Part shown: piece by piece, positions 33,936 to 42,302 of the stretch
Position numbering within the stretch: position 1 is the stretch's first letter
How the letters are laid out: every line of letters begins with the position of its first letter
NCBI GenBank assembly: GCA_963808545.1
Contig: CAWEGB010000008.1
Span: 434,001-498,000, forward strand
DNA: 64,000 nt
Direction: 5' to 3'
Source of the DNA: JACVRW01 sp963808545
GTDB taxonomy: Bacteria; Actinomycetota; Thermoleophilia; Solirubrobacterales; Thermoleophilaceae
Notes under the pieces: model-generated
Database searches by the model: none
The model's input: the letters and a program-made list of their open reading frames with translations, nothing else
What the model was told of the DNA's origin: nothing
Made by a program: the position numbers and the translations under genes

Positions 33936-35021
33936 TCAAGCGACCGTCACGAGCTCCTTCGGGAAGCTCGTGAGGATCTCGGGCTCGCCCGCGCCCACGA
34001 TCACCAGGTCCTCGATGCGCACCCCGAACTCACCGGGCAGGTACACCCCCGGCTCCACCGTCACCGCGGTCCCGGCCTCGAGCTCGCCCTTGGCGGTCTT
34101 GCCCAGCCGCGGCGCCTCGTGGACCTCGAGGCCCACACCGTGCCCGAGCCCGTGGCCAAAGCGCTCGCCGTGGCCGGCCGCCTCGATGACGTCGCGGGCG
34201 ACGCCGTCGACCACGGCGCACTCCGCCCCGGCCCGCGCCGCCGCCAGCGCCGCCTGTTGCGCCTCGAGAACCAGCCCGTACACGGCCACGGCCTCGTCGT
34301 CGAGCGGCCCGGTGGCCAAGGTCCGGGTGCAGTCCGAGCAGTAGCCGTCGACCTGGGCGCCGAGATCGACGACCACCAGCGTGCCGGCGGGGATCTCCAC
34401 GTCACGCGGCACGGCGTGGGGCAGCGCGCCGTGTGCGCCTGACGCCACGATCGGCTCGAAGGACGGCCCCTCCGCTCCCTGGTCCTCCATGAAGCGCACG
34501 AGCCCGACGGCCACGTCGCGCTCGGTGCGCCCGGCTAGGCCGAGCTCGAGCAGGGACTCGTACGCCGCCGTGGCCAGCTCGGCCGCCATCCTCATTGCGG
34601 CGACCTCGGCGTCGTCCTTGACCGCGCGCAGCCGCTCCACCAGGCCTCCGGCGGCCACCAGCTCCACGCCGTCGGCGGTCTTCTCGCCCAGCTTGCCGTG
34701 CAGCGCGACGCTCACGTGCTCGTCGTCGAAGCCGGCGCGGCCGCGAAGGCGCCGCGCCAGGTCGCCGGCCATGTCGCGACCCAGCTGCGCGGTCTCGTAG
34801 CCCTGCACCTGCTCGGCGGCCTGCTCCACGTAACGGAAATCGGTGAGGAAGAGACGCTCGTTCGGGGTGACCACGCAGGCGCCGCTGGTGCCGGTGAAGC
34901 CGGTGAGGTAGCGCACGTTGGGAAGCTCGGTCACCAGGAGGCAGTCGAGCTCGCGGTCGGTGACGAGCTCCACCAGCCTGTCGGTGCGGGCCTCCACGGC
35001 ATTCACCGCCTCGACGTTCAT
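33936..35021 (-). CDS. M24 family Xaa-Pro peptidase
   Basis: A 361-aa creatinase/aminopeptidase-P type di-metal peptidase that removes residues before proline. The N-terminal creatinase-like domain (residues 1-130, VTELPNVRYLTGFTGTSGAC) precedes the pita-bread domain. Its ligands are in VVDLGAQVDGYCSDCTRT (two Asp), FGHGLGHGVGLEVHE (His) and VTVEPGVYLPG plus GVRIEDLV (Glu). It overlaps aroQ by ATGA. An M24 peptidase between aroQ and efp is a common actinobacterial arrangement; here efp is elsewhere. Confidence 0.9.
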   Translation of the reverse strand: MNVEAVNAVEARTDRLVELVTDRELDCLLVTELPNVRYLTGFTGTSGACVVTPNERLFLTDFRYVEQAAEQVQGYETAQLGRDMAGDLARRLRGRAGFDDEHVSVALHGKLGEKTADGVELVAAGGLVERLRAVKDDAEVAAMRMAAELATAAYESLLELGLAGRTERDVAVGLVRFMEDQGAEGPSFEPIVASGAHGALPHAVPRDVEIPAGTLVVVDLGAQVDGYCSDCTRTLATGPLDDEAVAVYGLVLEAQQAALAAARAGAECAVVDGVARDVIEAAGHGERFGHGLGHGVGLEVHEAPRLGKTAKGELEAGTAVTVEPGVYLPGEFGVRIEDLVIVGAGEPEILTSFPKELVTVA

Positions 35022-35458
35022 CCCTGCATCTCCTCCTTGAGCATCGCCAGGGCGTCACGGTAGCCGTCGGCGCCCTTGCCCTGCACGCACCCGGCGCACA
35101 GGTCGCGGATCACCGACACCCGTCGCCAATCGTCGCGCTCGTCCACGGCCGAGAGGTGGACCTCGATCGCCGGCAGCGCCGCCACCTCGAGCGCGTCGTG
35201 GATGGCCCACGAGTAGTGCGTCCAGGCGCCCGGGTTGAGGATCAGCCCGTCGGCGTTCTCGCCGGCCCGGTGCAGGAACTCGCAGTACTCGCCCTCGTGG
35301 TTCGACTGGTAGAAGCTGAGATCGAGGCCCAGCTCGCTCCCGAACTCGCCGATCTTGAACTCGAGCTCGGCGAGCCCGAGCCCGCCGTAGATCTCCGGAT
35401 CACGCTGCCCCAGCACGTCGAAGTTGACTCCGTGCATCACCTCCACGCGGGTCTTCAT
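35018..35458 (-). CDS. aroQ: Type II 3-dehydroquinate dehydratase
   Basis: Catalyses the third shikimate step, dehydroquinate to dehydroshikimate. The protein has 146 aa: N-terminal VEVMHGVNFDVLGQRDPEIYG (active-site Asn and lid Tyr), QSNHEGEYCEFLHRA, LNPGAWTHYSWAIHDAL (catalytic His in a slightly unusual THYSWAI setting) and AIEVHLSAVDERDDWRRVSVI. The family normally has EVHLSN; here Ala replaces the Asn. The closing GCVQGKGADGYRDAL is typical. ATGA overlaps join it to aroKB upstream and the M24 peptidase downstream. Confidence 0.92.
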   Translation of the reverse strand: MKTRVEVMHGVNFDVLGQRDPEIYGGLGLAELEFKIGEFGSELGLDLSFYQSNHEGEYCEFLHRAGENADGLILNPGAWTHYSWAIHDALEVAALPAIEVHLSAVDERDDWRRVSVIRDLCAGCVQGKGADGYRDALAMLKEEMQG

Positions 35459-36966
35459 CCGGCGTGCACCTCCTCGACCGCCCGCCGCAGCGATTCGTCG
35501 TCCACGGAATGCCCCGGCGTGACCTCGCCCGGCGCCTCCACGAGCACGAACGGCACCCGGCCGCCCTCACGCTTCTTGTCGCGCTCGGTCAACGCGAGCA
35601 CGGCTTCCACCGGAGCGCCGGAGAACGACAGCGGCAGGCCACGGGCCTCCAGCAGCCCGGCCACCTCGGCGCGCAGCGCCTCCCGTCCTGACAGACGCAG
35701 CGCGGCCAGCAGGCCGATGCCCACCGCCTCGCCGTGCCGGTAGCGGCCGTAGGAGGTGGCCGCCTCGATCGCGTGGGCCACCGTGTGGCCCAGGTTGAGC
35801 ACCTGACGCCTTCCGGCGTCGCGCTCGTCGGCCCCCACCACGGCGAGCTTGGTGCGCACGCAGCCCATGATCATCCCGGCGTCCACGTCCTCTCCCCTGC
35901 GCACTCTCGCCCACAGGGGGCCGCCCGCGATCAGCGCGGTCTTGATCACCTCCGCGTAGCCCGCGGCGAGCTCCGCCGCCGGCAGCGTGGCCAGGAGCGC
36001 GGGGTCACACAGCACCGCGGACGGCTGGTGGTAGGCGCCCGCGTAGTTCTTGCCCTCGGGCAGGTCCACGCCGGTCTTTCCGCCGTAGGCCGAGTCCACC
36101 TGCGCCACCAGGCTGGTGGGCACCTGAACGTGCCGGACGCCGCGCTGATAGACGGCGGCGCAGAAGCCGGCCACGTCGCCCACGACGCCGCCGCCCAGCG
36201 CCACCACGAGATCGCCGCGCTCCGTCCCGGCGCGCGCCAGCGCGCGCAGCACCTCCTCGGCGCCGGCCAGGGTCTTGTGCTGCTCGCCGGGCGCCACCAC
36301 GATCGGCTGCTCGTCGCCGGACAGGCCGGGCACGGCGACCGCCGCGCGCACGTTCTCGTCGGTCACCACGAGCCGCCGTCCCTCGCGCGGGTAGAAGAAC
36401 CCGGACGCCGTCAGGCCGTGGCCGAGGAAGACGGGATAGTCGCCGCCGGCAGACGCGGCCCACACGAGGCGGGTGCCCGCCGGGGCGTCGGCCAGCGAAC
36501 GCAGCGCCGGCACGGTGCGCCGGATGCCGTCCCGCTCGCCGGGCGGCAGTACGGCGTCGGCCACCGAGTCGTACAGGCTCGCGCGGTCCCGGTGCAGCTG
36601 GCCGAAGCGCTCGGGATCGCGCGCCAGGGGACGGCCGTGGTTCGAGGCACGGCGCCAGGCCTCGCTCGGCTCGACCTCGAGGTGCACGACGGTGTGGGCC
36701 GCCAGCGCATCACGGACACGCTCCGAGCCCACCGCCCCCCCGCCGAGCGCGATCACCAGGGCGCCGGGCCGGTCGAGCAGCTCGAGCACCACCTCCTCCT
36801 CGCGCGCCCGGAACGCCTGCTCGCCCTCGCGGTCGAAGAACACCTCGATCGGCTCGCCCAGCCTTTGCTCGAGCAGGCGATCGGAGTCCAGGGCCTCGCC
36901 GCCGAGCTCGGCCGCCAGGGCCCGGGCCCCGGTGGACTTGCCGGCCCCCATGAAGCCCACCATCAC
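35455..36966 (-). CDS. Fused shikimate kinase / 3-dehydroquinate synthase
   Basis: A 503-aa bifunctional protein combining two non-consecutive shikimate steps. Residues 1-165 are shikimate kinase: P-loop GFMGAGKSTGARAL, substrate Asp/Arg in LDSDRLLEQ and FREGE-like DREGEQAFRAREEEV, and GGGAVGS. Residues 170-503 are dehydroquinate synthase: VAPGEQHKTL, LGGGVVGDVAGFCAAVYQRG, PTSLVAQVDSAYGGKTGVD, zinc ligands in GYAEVIK, NLGHTVAHAIE and RHGEAVGIG. The start is GTG at 36966 or the next ATG. It lies 14 bp after aroC. AroK-AroB fusions are known in some bacteria, for example Thermotoga. Confidence 0.93.
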   Translation of the reverse strand: MMVGFMGAGKSTGARALAAELGGEALDSDRLLEQRLGEPIEVFFDREGEQAFRAREEEVVLELLDRPGALVIALGGGAVGSERVRDALAAHTVVHLEVEPSEAWRRASNHGRPLARDPERFGQLHRDRASLYDSVADAVLPPGERDGIRRTVPALRSLADAPAGTRLVWAASAGGDYPVFLGHGLTASGFFYPREGRRLVVTDENVRAAVAVPGLSGDEQPIVVAPGEQHKTLAGAEEVLRALARAGTERGDLVVALGGGVVGDVAGFCAAVYQRGVRHVQVPTSLVAQVDSAYGGKTGVDLPEGKNYAGAYHQPSAVLCDPALLATLPAAELAAGYAEVIKTALIAGGPLWARVRRGEDVDAGMIMGCVRTKLAVVGADERDAGRRQVLNLGHTVAHAIEAATSYGRYRHGEAVGIGLLAALRLSGREALRAEVAGLLEARGLPLSFSGAPVEAVLALTERDKKREGGRVPFVLVEAPGEVTPGHSVDDESLRRAVEEVHAG

Positions 36967-36980
36967 CAGCGCGCCACCCG

Positions 36981-38150
36981 CTATCGGTCACGCCTCCAGC
37001 CGATGCGCTGCTCGTAGGCCGAGAGCGCCGCGCGCGCATCGTCGATGTGATCGCCGCCCAGCTTGTCGCGGTAGGCCGCGGCCAGCACGAGCGCCACCAT
37101 CGCCTCCCCCACCACCCCGGCGGCCGGGACGGTGCAGGAGTCGGTGCGCTCTCGCAGCGCCTGGGCCGGCTCCTTGGTCTCCGTGTCCACCGAGCGCAGC
37201 GGCTTGGTCAGCGTGGGCAGCGGCTTCATCGCGCCCACGACCACGAGCGGGTCGCCGGTGGTCATGCCGCCCTCTAGCCCGCCGGCCCGGTTGGTCTCGC
37301 GGTGATATCCGCGCTCCGCGGAGAAGAAGATCTCGTCGTGAGCCTGTGAGCCCACTCGCCCGGCCAGCGCGAAGCCGTCACCGATGCCCACGCCCTTCAT
37401 GGCCTGGATCGACATGATCGCTCCCGCCAGGCGGCCGTCGAGACGCTCCTCCCAGGAGATGTACGAGCCGATCCCGGGCACGAGCCCGAAGGCGATCACC
37501 TCGAAGGTGCCGCCCAGCGACTCGTTGGCCTTGCGGGCCGCGTCGATCTCGGCCACCATCGCCTCGCTCGCGCCGGCGTCGAGTGCCCGCACCGGCGACT
37601 CGTCCACGGTGTCGAAGTCGGCGGGACCGAGCCCGTCGCGTCCCGGAGCGGTGACGCTGCCGATGCCGGTCACGTGCGAGCGGATGGTCACGCCCAGCTC
37701 GCGAAGGAAGGCCTTGGCCAATGCGCCCGCGGCCACGCGTGCCGCAGTCTCCCGCGCCGAGGCCCGCTCGAGGACGTTACGGGCGTCGGTGAAGCCGTAC
37801 TTCTGGAGGCCGGCCAGGTCGGCGTGGCCCGGGCGCGGCAGATGCACCTCGGCCACCTCGCCCTTCACCGGCCAAGGGTTCATCCGCTCCTCCCAGTTCT
37901 GGTAGTCGCGGTTCTCGATCCGCAGCGCGACCGGGCTCCCCAGCGTCCGGCCGTGACGCACTCCCGACGCGACCTCGGCCCGGTCCTTCTCGATCTTCAT
38001 GCGTCCGCCACGCCCGTGTCCGAGCTGGCGCCGGGCCAGATCGCGGTCGAGATCCTCGGGGCGCAGCTCGAGGCCCGCGGGCAGCCCCTCGACCACCGCG
38101 GTCAGGCCCGGGCCGTGTGATTCTCCGGCGGTTACGAAGCGAAAAGACAA
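36981..38150 (-). CDS. aroC: Chorismate synthase
   Basis: FMN-dependent last step of the shikimate pathway, EPSP to chorismate. The body shows RFVTAGESHGPGLTAVVEGLP, RRQLGHGRGGRMKIEKD, RPGHADLAGLQKYGF, RNVLERASARETAARVAAGA and RSVDTETKEPAQALRERTDS. The start is uncertain: the GTG at 38159 lies inside a 13-bp terminator stem, whereas the TTG at 38150 gives MSFRFVTAGESHG, the usual family start, and was chosen (389 aa). That TTG is the beginning of the terminator's T-rich tail. It heads the operon aroC-aroKB-aroQ-M24. Confidence 0.92.
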   Translation of the reverse strand: MSFRFVTAGESHGPGLTAVVEGLPAGLELRPEDLDRDLARRQLGHGRGGRMKIEKDRAEVASGVRHGRTLGSPVALRIENRDYQNWEERMNPWPVKGEVAEVHLPRPGHADLAGLQKYGFTDARNVLERASARETAARVAAGALAKAFLRELGVTIRSHVTGIGSVTAPGRDGLGPADFDTVDESPVRALDAGASEAMVAEIDAARKANESLGGTFEVIAFGLVPGIGSYISWEERLDGRLAGAIMSIQAMKGVGIGDGFALAGRVGSQAHDEIFFSAERGYHRETNRAGGLEGGMTTGDPLVVVGAMKPLPTLTKPLRSVDTETKEPAQALRERTDSCTVPAAGVVGEAMVALVLAAAYRDKLGGDHIDDARAALSAYEQRIGWRRDR

Positions 38151-38184
38151 GGCGCCCACACCCTACTTACGGGGTGTGGGCGCC
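38141..38184 (-). terminator. Strong intrinsic terminator before aroC
   Basis: A 13-bp perfect stem (GGCGCCCACACCC, 38151-38163, with 38172-38184) around a short loop is followed on the minus strand by TTGTCTTTTC. It starts four bases after the stop of the pilus-locus protein at 38188 and ends that operon. The T-rich tail is also the likely aroC start region. Confidence 0.8.
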
Positions 38185-38187
38185 TGG

Positions 38188-39630
38188 CTAGTCGAAGGGG
38201 ACGTAGTCCGCGCAGGTGCGCGAGCTCGGGTTGGGCACGCACGGGTTGAATGCGTTGACCGGGACGTCCACCCCAGCCACGTCGAGCGTCGGAATGAGGC
38301 CGGGCCCCCATGTGCACCAGGCCGGGTTGCCGTTGCCATCCCAGTCGTACGACAGCTCGTAGAGCTCCTTGACGTTGACGTAGTCGTCGTGGTCCTGGTC
38401 GTCCTCCCCGTCGAGCAGGCCGTCGCCGTCGACGTCGCCGTCGGCGAGGTCGAGCTCGGCAAAGGGCCGCTCGTCGAAGTGACCGGGACGCACGCCACAG
38501 TAGGACTTCTTCTTCCAGGGCTCGATCTGGATCGCTTCCTGAGCCCAGAAGCCCTTCCACCAAGCGTTCTTGCTCGGTCCTCGGGCGGACTCCAGCCGGT
38601 TCGACAGGCCGTCGGCGTCCGCGTCACGCTCGTCGTCGCGCCACGCAGCGTCACCGTGGAGGTTGAAGACGCTTGGATAGGCGAAGTAAGTGCTCGGATG
38701 CGGCAGCCCGTAGTCGGGGAAATTGCCCGAGCGCCAGTGCGGATTGGACGGCGTCTCGTCGTCGCGGCTGAACTTCGTGCCGTCGCTGTAGCCGAGCGCC
38801 GACTGGAGATCCGGCGGGCTGAGCAGGACGCCGGCGTTGCGGTCGATCCTGCGCTCGTCGAAGCTGCTGCCGTGCACTGTCCACGCCCGGTACTCCTCGA
38901 GCGTGGTCAGGCCGTCGCCGTCAAAGTCGATCTTGCTGAAGGTCGCGCCCCGCGGGCCACCATCCGAGGGATCGAGCGCGTTCGGGAACGGGCGCGAACC
39001 GGGATACGGCAGTGCCTTGATGTTGAGGTCCTTGGCCGACCAGTACTCCCAGCCGTCGATCATCCCGTCGCTGTCGGTGTCAGCGAGACACGGATCGGTG
39101 CCGACGAACAGCTCGAGCCCGTTGTTGAGGAGATCGTTGTCGTGATCGGCGTCGCTGTCACAGACGACGGCGCCGGCCCCCCCACCGCCGCCCGGCCCCG
39201 GAGCATCCCTGCTGGTGCCCGCGCCGGTCACGACCGGGGACAACCGGCGGGTGGTGTACTTCGAGAACTTGCCCGCCAGCACGCGCAGCTTGAGACGCGT
39301 GGGCTTCTGCCGGCCGTCGTCGACCTTCAGCAGCCGCGACACGGCGGCGGGGACGACCACCACGAGCTTCGCGCGGCTCGCACGGCGCGGCTTGGCGAAG
39401 GCTGTGCGACCGCTGCTCGAGCGGAAGATCACGGTGTTCCTCGTGCGCCGCGGCTTGAAGTTGCGCCCGCTGATGGTGAGCGGGTCGCCGACGCTGACGC
39501 GCATCGGCTTCACCCGGGTGATCGAAGGCGTCGAGGCCTTCGCACCCTTCTTCGCGGCCGCCGCCGGCGAGACCGCGATGAGCGTGACCGCAGAGAGCGC
39601 GAGCAGGCAGATGGAGAACAGACGAGGCAT
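38188..39630 (-). CDS. Secreted IPT/TIG - thrombospondin type 3 calcium-binding protein
   Basis: A 480-aa exported protein of unknown function, last gene of the pilus locus. It has a signal peptide (LFSICLLALSAVTLIAVSPAAAA). Residues about 35-125 are an IPT/TIG immunoglobulin-like domain (ITRVKPMRVSVGDPLTISGR). From about 155 it carries Asp-rich thrombospondin type 3 / dockerin-like loops: DSDADHDNDLLNNG, DTDSDGMIDGWE, DFDGDGLTTLEE, DADADGLSNRLE and DGDVDGDGLLDGEDD. Calcium binding is inferred from these. It may be a pilus-associated adhesin or tip protein, but only its position supports that. Confidence 0.7.
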   Translation of the reverse strand: MPRLFSICLLALSAVTLIAVSPAAAAKKGAKASTPSITRVKPMRVSVGDPLTISGRNFKPRRTRNTVIFRSSSGRTAFAKPRRASRAKLVVVVPAAVSRLLKVDDGRQKPTRLKLRVLAGKFSKYTTRRLSPVVTGAGTSRDAPGPGGGGGAGAVVCDSDADHDNDLLNNGLELFVGTDPCLADTDSDGMIDGWEYWSAKDLNIKALPYPGSRPFPNALDPSDGGPRGATFSKIDFDGDGLTTLEEYRAWTVHGSSFDERRIDRNAGVLLSPPDLQSALGYSDGTKFSRDDETPSNPHWRSGNFPDYGLPHPSTYFAYPSVFNLHGDAAWRDDERDADADGLSNRLESARGPSKNAWWKGFWAQEAIQIEPWKKKSYCGVRPGHFDERPFAELDLADGDVDGDGLLDGEDDQDHDDYVNVKELYELSYDWDGNGNPAWCTWGPGLIPTLDVAGVDVPVNAFNPCVPNPSSRTCADYVPFD

Positions 39631-39640
39631 GCTCTACCCC

Positions 39641-40600
39641 CTATCGGTGGCCTTGGCCACGGTTTGAGTGAGACGGCGTCGGGTTGGACACCGTCACGAG
39701 ATCGGCGATGATCGGCGCGGCGAACCGGCGCGCGCTGAGAGCACCGATGGATGCACGGGCCTTCCTGCCGTCGACGTCACTTCTGCTCGCGGACGTGCCG
39801 AGCTTGACCCGGCGGATCTCATCCACGCGGAGCGTGTAGGAGTCGCCCTCGTCGTTGGTGAACTCGTGCTCTGAGCCTGCGCCGAGATACAGGAAGGCGC
39901 AATCGGACGCGCTCGGCCTGCAGCGGCCCTCACCCGCGGCCTCGAGCGTCGAGTCGACGAGGAAGACCGCGTTGCCGGCGTTCTCGGTCACACCCATGAA
40001 GATCAGAAGCGGCGAGGCCTCGCTGGGAAGGATGTCGAGCTTCTCGAGGCCCTTGACGCGGCGGGCCCGGCCGTTCGCGCTGAAGCTGACGTCGGCCACG
40101 AACTTGTAGGTCACCGTGGTCGGGGGCGCGCTGCCGCCGTCGCCGTCTCCCGTGTCGCCTCCCGTGCCGCCCGTCGTGCCGCCGGCATTGCCGCCGCCAT
40201 TACCGCCGCCGTCGGCCGGCGCGTCCCCGGTCGCAGTCTTGCCGGCGCCCTCGGGAGGCCCGCCCGAGTCAGGACCGGCGTCGCTCTGCGGCGCCTGGTC
40301 CGACTCCTTCTTCACCGCGGCCTTCGGCGGGATGAACGGATCGTCGGGATCGAAGATGCCAAGCGAAGAGCCGTCACCAGGCTCCTCCTCTGCGAGCTTG
40401 ACCTCGGCCAACTGCTTGAGCTCGCTCTCCTCGTCGGTCTTGCTCGCCGCGGCCGGGGGAGGCGGGGGAGCGTTCGGCTCCTCCGCCGGCTTGGCCAGCA
40501 GGACCGGGACCGCAACCAGCCCCGCCAGCAGCACGACGGCGACGGGCCAGAGGCGCTTCTCGCGGAGGTCGTTCCAGAGATCGAGCAGGAAGAGCTTCAT
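39641..40600 (-). CDS. Pilus-locus membrane protein in PilP position
   Basis: A 319-aa bitopic inner-membrane protein. A short cytoplasmic start (MKLFLLDLWNDLREKRLWP) precedes one membrane helix (VAVVLLAGLVAVPVLLA), then a long Pro/Ala/Gly/Asp-rich linker (residues about 40-160) and a C-terminal beta-rich domain (TYKFVADVSFSANGRARRVK, SPLLIFMGVTENAGNAVFLV, LYLGAGSEHEF). No lipobox is present, unlike PilP of Gram-negatives. It sits directly after pilO, so a PilP-like or alignment-complex role is inferred from position. Confidence 0.6.
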   Translation of the reverse strand: MKLFLLDLWNDLREKRLWPVAVVLLAGLVAVPVLLAKPAEEPNAPPPPPAAASKTDEESELKQLAEVKLAEEEPGDGSSLGIFDPDDPFIPPKAAVKKESDQAPQSDAGPDSGGPPEGAGKTATGDAPADGGGNGGGNAGGTTGGTGGDTGDGDGGSAPPTTVTYKFVADVSFSANGRARRVKGLEKLDILPSEASPLLIFMGVTENAGNAVFLVDSTLEAAGEGRCRPSASDCAFLYLGAGSEHEFTNDEGDSYTLRVDEIRRVKLGTSASRSDVDGRKARASIGALSARRFAAPIIADLVTVSNPTPSHSNRGQGHR

Positions 40601-40611
40601 CGTGGATTCCC

Positions 40612-41613
40612 CTATGGAGTGGCTGCGGCGGTCGGGGCCGGAGGCGGCGCCGGCGCGGCTGTGGCGTCGCTCGGCGCGGGGGTGGCCGGCGTGGTGGTTG
40701 CAGCGGGAGTGGTGCCGCCCGGGCCCTGCGGAGTCGCACCCGCAGTGACGCCCTGTGACAGCGGCGAGAGGTACACGGTTGCCGTGAGCTCGGCCTTGAT
40801 GCGCGGGAAGAGCTGTGGGTCGCTCGTGTAGCGCAGGCCTTCGATGGTGATGAGGCGCCCGTTCACGATCACCGTGCTGTTGGCCACGCGAACGAAGCGC
40901 TTGACCGAGTGAAAGAAGTCGGCGAGCCGGAAGAAGTCTCCGACGAACTCGAGATCGACCGCGACCGTCTCCAGTCCTGCGGGTGCGCTGCCGACGCCAC
41001 CGCCGGCAGCGGGACTCCCGGCGGCGCCTCCGCCGACCGGGAGGCCGCCGGGGGACGTAGACGCCGAGGTCTGCGCGTCACCGGGCTCGAGACCGGACTG
41101 CTCGGACGCGCCGCTGCGCTGATCGCTCGCCGCGGCGGCGTTGTTCGCAGCCTCGGCAGCGGTTCCTGGACCGCTCTGCGCCGGCTGACCTCCTGCCTGC
41201 GCGGGCGTGGCACCCGGGCTTTGGCCCGCACCCGCCGGTGGCGGAGAGCCCGCCGTGGCGGGCGGCGCGGCCGCCATCCGTTCGCCGGTCCCGATCTTCG
41301 TGAAGCGGATGCCGGTGCCCTGAGCCGCGCTCTCGAGCTGCACGATCAGACTGGGCATGTCAACTTTCGCCGGTATCGCCTTGCCGAGGCGGACGATCTC
41401 CGAGTAGTCGCCGCTGAAGTCCGTCTCGGCGGTGGAGGCCTGTGCCAGCCGGCCGCGCGCAGTCTCGAGGCGCTGCTCCTGCTGGGTCACCTCGTCGCCG
41501 GCCTTGGAGGCCTCTTCGCGCTTGGGCGCGAGCAGGAGAAACCAGTACCCCACGATCGCCAGCATCGGAATGATCAGGAAGGCGATCTTCTTGTCCCTGT
41601 CCGTGAGGCTCAT
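40612..41613 (-). CDS. pilO: Type IV pilus inner-membrane protein PilO
   Basis: A 333-aa bitopic protein of the pilus alignment complex. The cytoplasmic start SLTDRDKKIAFL precedes one membrane helix (IIPMLAIVGYWFLLLA), then a coiled coil (KREEASKAGDEVTQQEQRLE) and the ferredoxin-like PilO fold (YSEIVRLGKAIPAKVDMPSL, LEFVGDFFRLADFFHSVKRF). Between residues about 110 and 210, and at the C-terminus, are long Ala/Pro/Gly/Thr-rich low-complexity inserts that are unusual for the family. It overlaps pilN by ATGA. Confidence 0.85.
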   Translation of the reverse strand: MSLTDRDKKIAFLIIPMLAIVGYWFLLLAPKREEASKAGDEVTQQEQRLETARGRLAQASTAETDFSGDYSEIVRLGKAIPAKVDMPSLIVQLESAAQGTGIRFTKIGTGERMAAAPPATAGSPPPAGAGQSPGATPAQAGGQPAQSGPGTAAEAANNAAAASDQRSGASEQSGLEPGDAQTSASTSPGGLPVGGGAAGSPAAGGGVGSAPAGLETVAVDLEFVGDFFRLADFFHSVKRFVRVANSTVIVNGRLITIEGLRYTSDPQLFPRIKAELTATVYLSPLSQGVTAGATPQGPGGTTPAATTTPATPAPSDATAAPAPPPAPTAAATP

Positions 41614-42302
41614 GAGCCACCTCCGAGCGAGGCCGGCACGCGGGTCGCGCCCCTGGGAACCTCGTCCATCTGGGGAGTGGGGCTGAAGGTGACGGTCAAG
41701 TCGAACTTGTAGAGGTCACCGCACTGGTCGAGTGAGGTCTCACCGCCGATCTGCTCCACGGCGGACTCGTTGAGCGTCACGTCGGTCACGCGATGCATCA
41801 GGCCCAGACGGACCATCATGCGCGCGACGTCGTCCTGGCGCGGGGTGCAGCCGATCAGCTTGGCGGTCGGGCCTCCGGCGCCGGCGACGCTGGTGGTGGA
41901 GGTTGCGGTCGGTGTGGCGCCCTCGATGGCGCCGGTGACCGACGCGTCGGTCGAGTGGAGCCAGCTGCCCTTGGGCATCACGTGGGACAGCTCGCGCACG
42001 AAGCGCTCCCAGTCGAAGCGCGAGGCCGCCACGCCCTGAACGGACGCGAGGCGCGTCGTTGCGAGCGAGGCGAAGTCCGTGAAGCTGTTCATCTCCGAGG
42101 CCTGCGCCTCGAGAGCGTCTGCCTGCTCGCGGGCCTCGGCGGCCTGCGTGGTGCGCTCGTTGAGGGTGTTGGTGGTGAGCACATATCCCACGGCCATGGC
42201 GAGCAGCACGCCGAGCAGGCCGAGCAGCGCGTAGGCGCTGCCCGAGCGATTGCTCGTGGTGCGCCGGCGGCGCTCCTCCGGGATCAGGTTCACGGGCCTC
42301 AT
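41610..42302 (-). CDS. pilN: Type IV pilus inner-membrane protein PilN
   Basis: A 230-aa partner of PilO and PilM. The N-terminus has the cytoplasmic INLLP-like motif as VNLIPEERRRRT, which binds PilM, then one membrane helix (YALLGLLGVLLAMAVGYVLT), a coiled coil (LNERTTQAAEAREQADALEA) and the periplasmic-side domain (WERFVRELSHVMPKGSWLH; VRLGLMHRVTDVTL). ATGA overlaps both with pilM upstream and pilO downstream show a tightly coupled M-N-O module. Confidence 0.87.
   Translation of the reverse strand: MRPVNLIPEERRRRTTSNRSGSAYALLGLLGVLLAMAVGYVLTTNTLNERTTQAAEAREQADALEAQASEMNSFTDFASLATTRLASVQGVAASRFDWERFVRELSHVMPKGSWLHSTDASVTGAIEGATPTATSTTSVAGAGGPTAKLIGCTPRQDDVARMMVRLGLMHRVTDVTLNESAVEQIGGETSLDQCGDLYKFDLTVTFSPTPQMDEVPRGATRVPASLGGGS

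Noticed and set aside
40140..40260. Short GCC/GCCG-rich repeats, first taken for a tandem repeat or CRISPR-like array
   Set aside because: They encode the Gly/Asp-rich linker of the PilP-position protein; there are no regular spacers.
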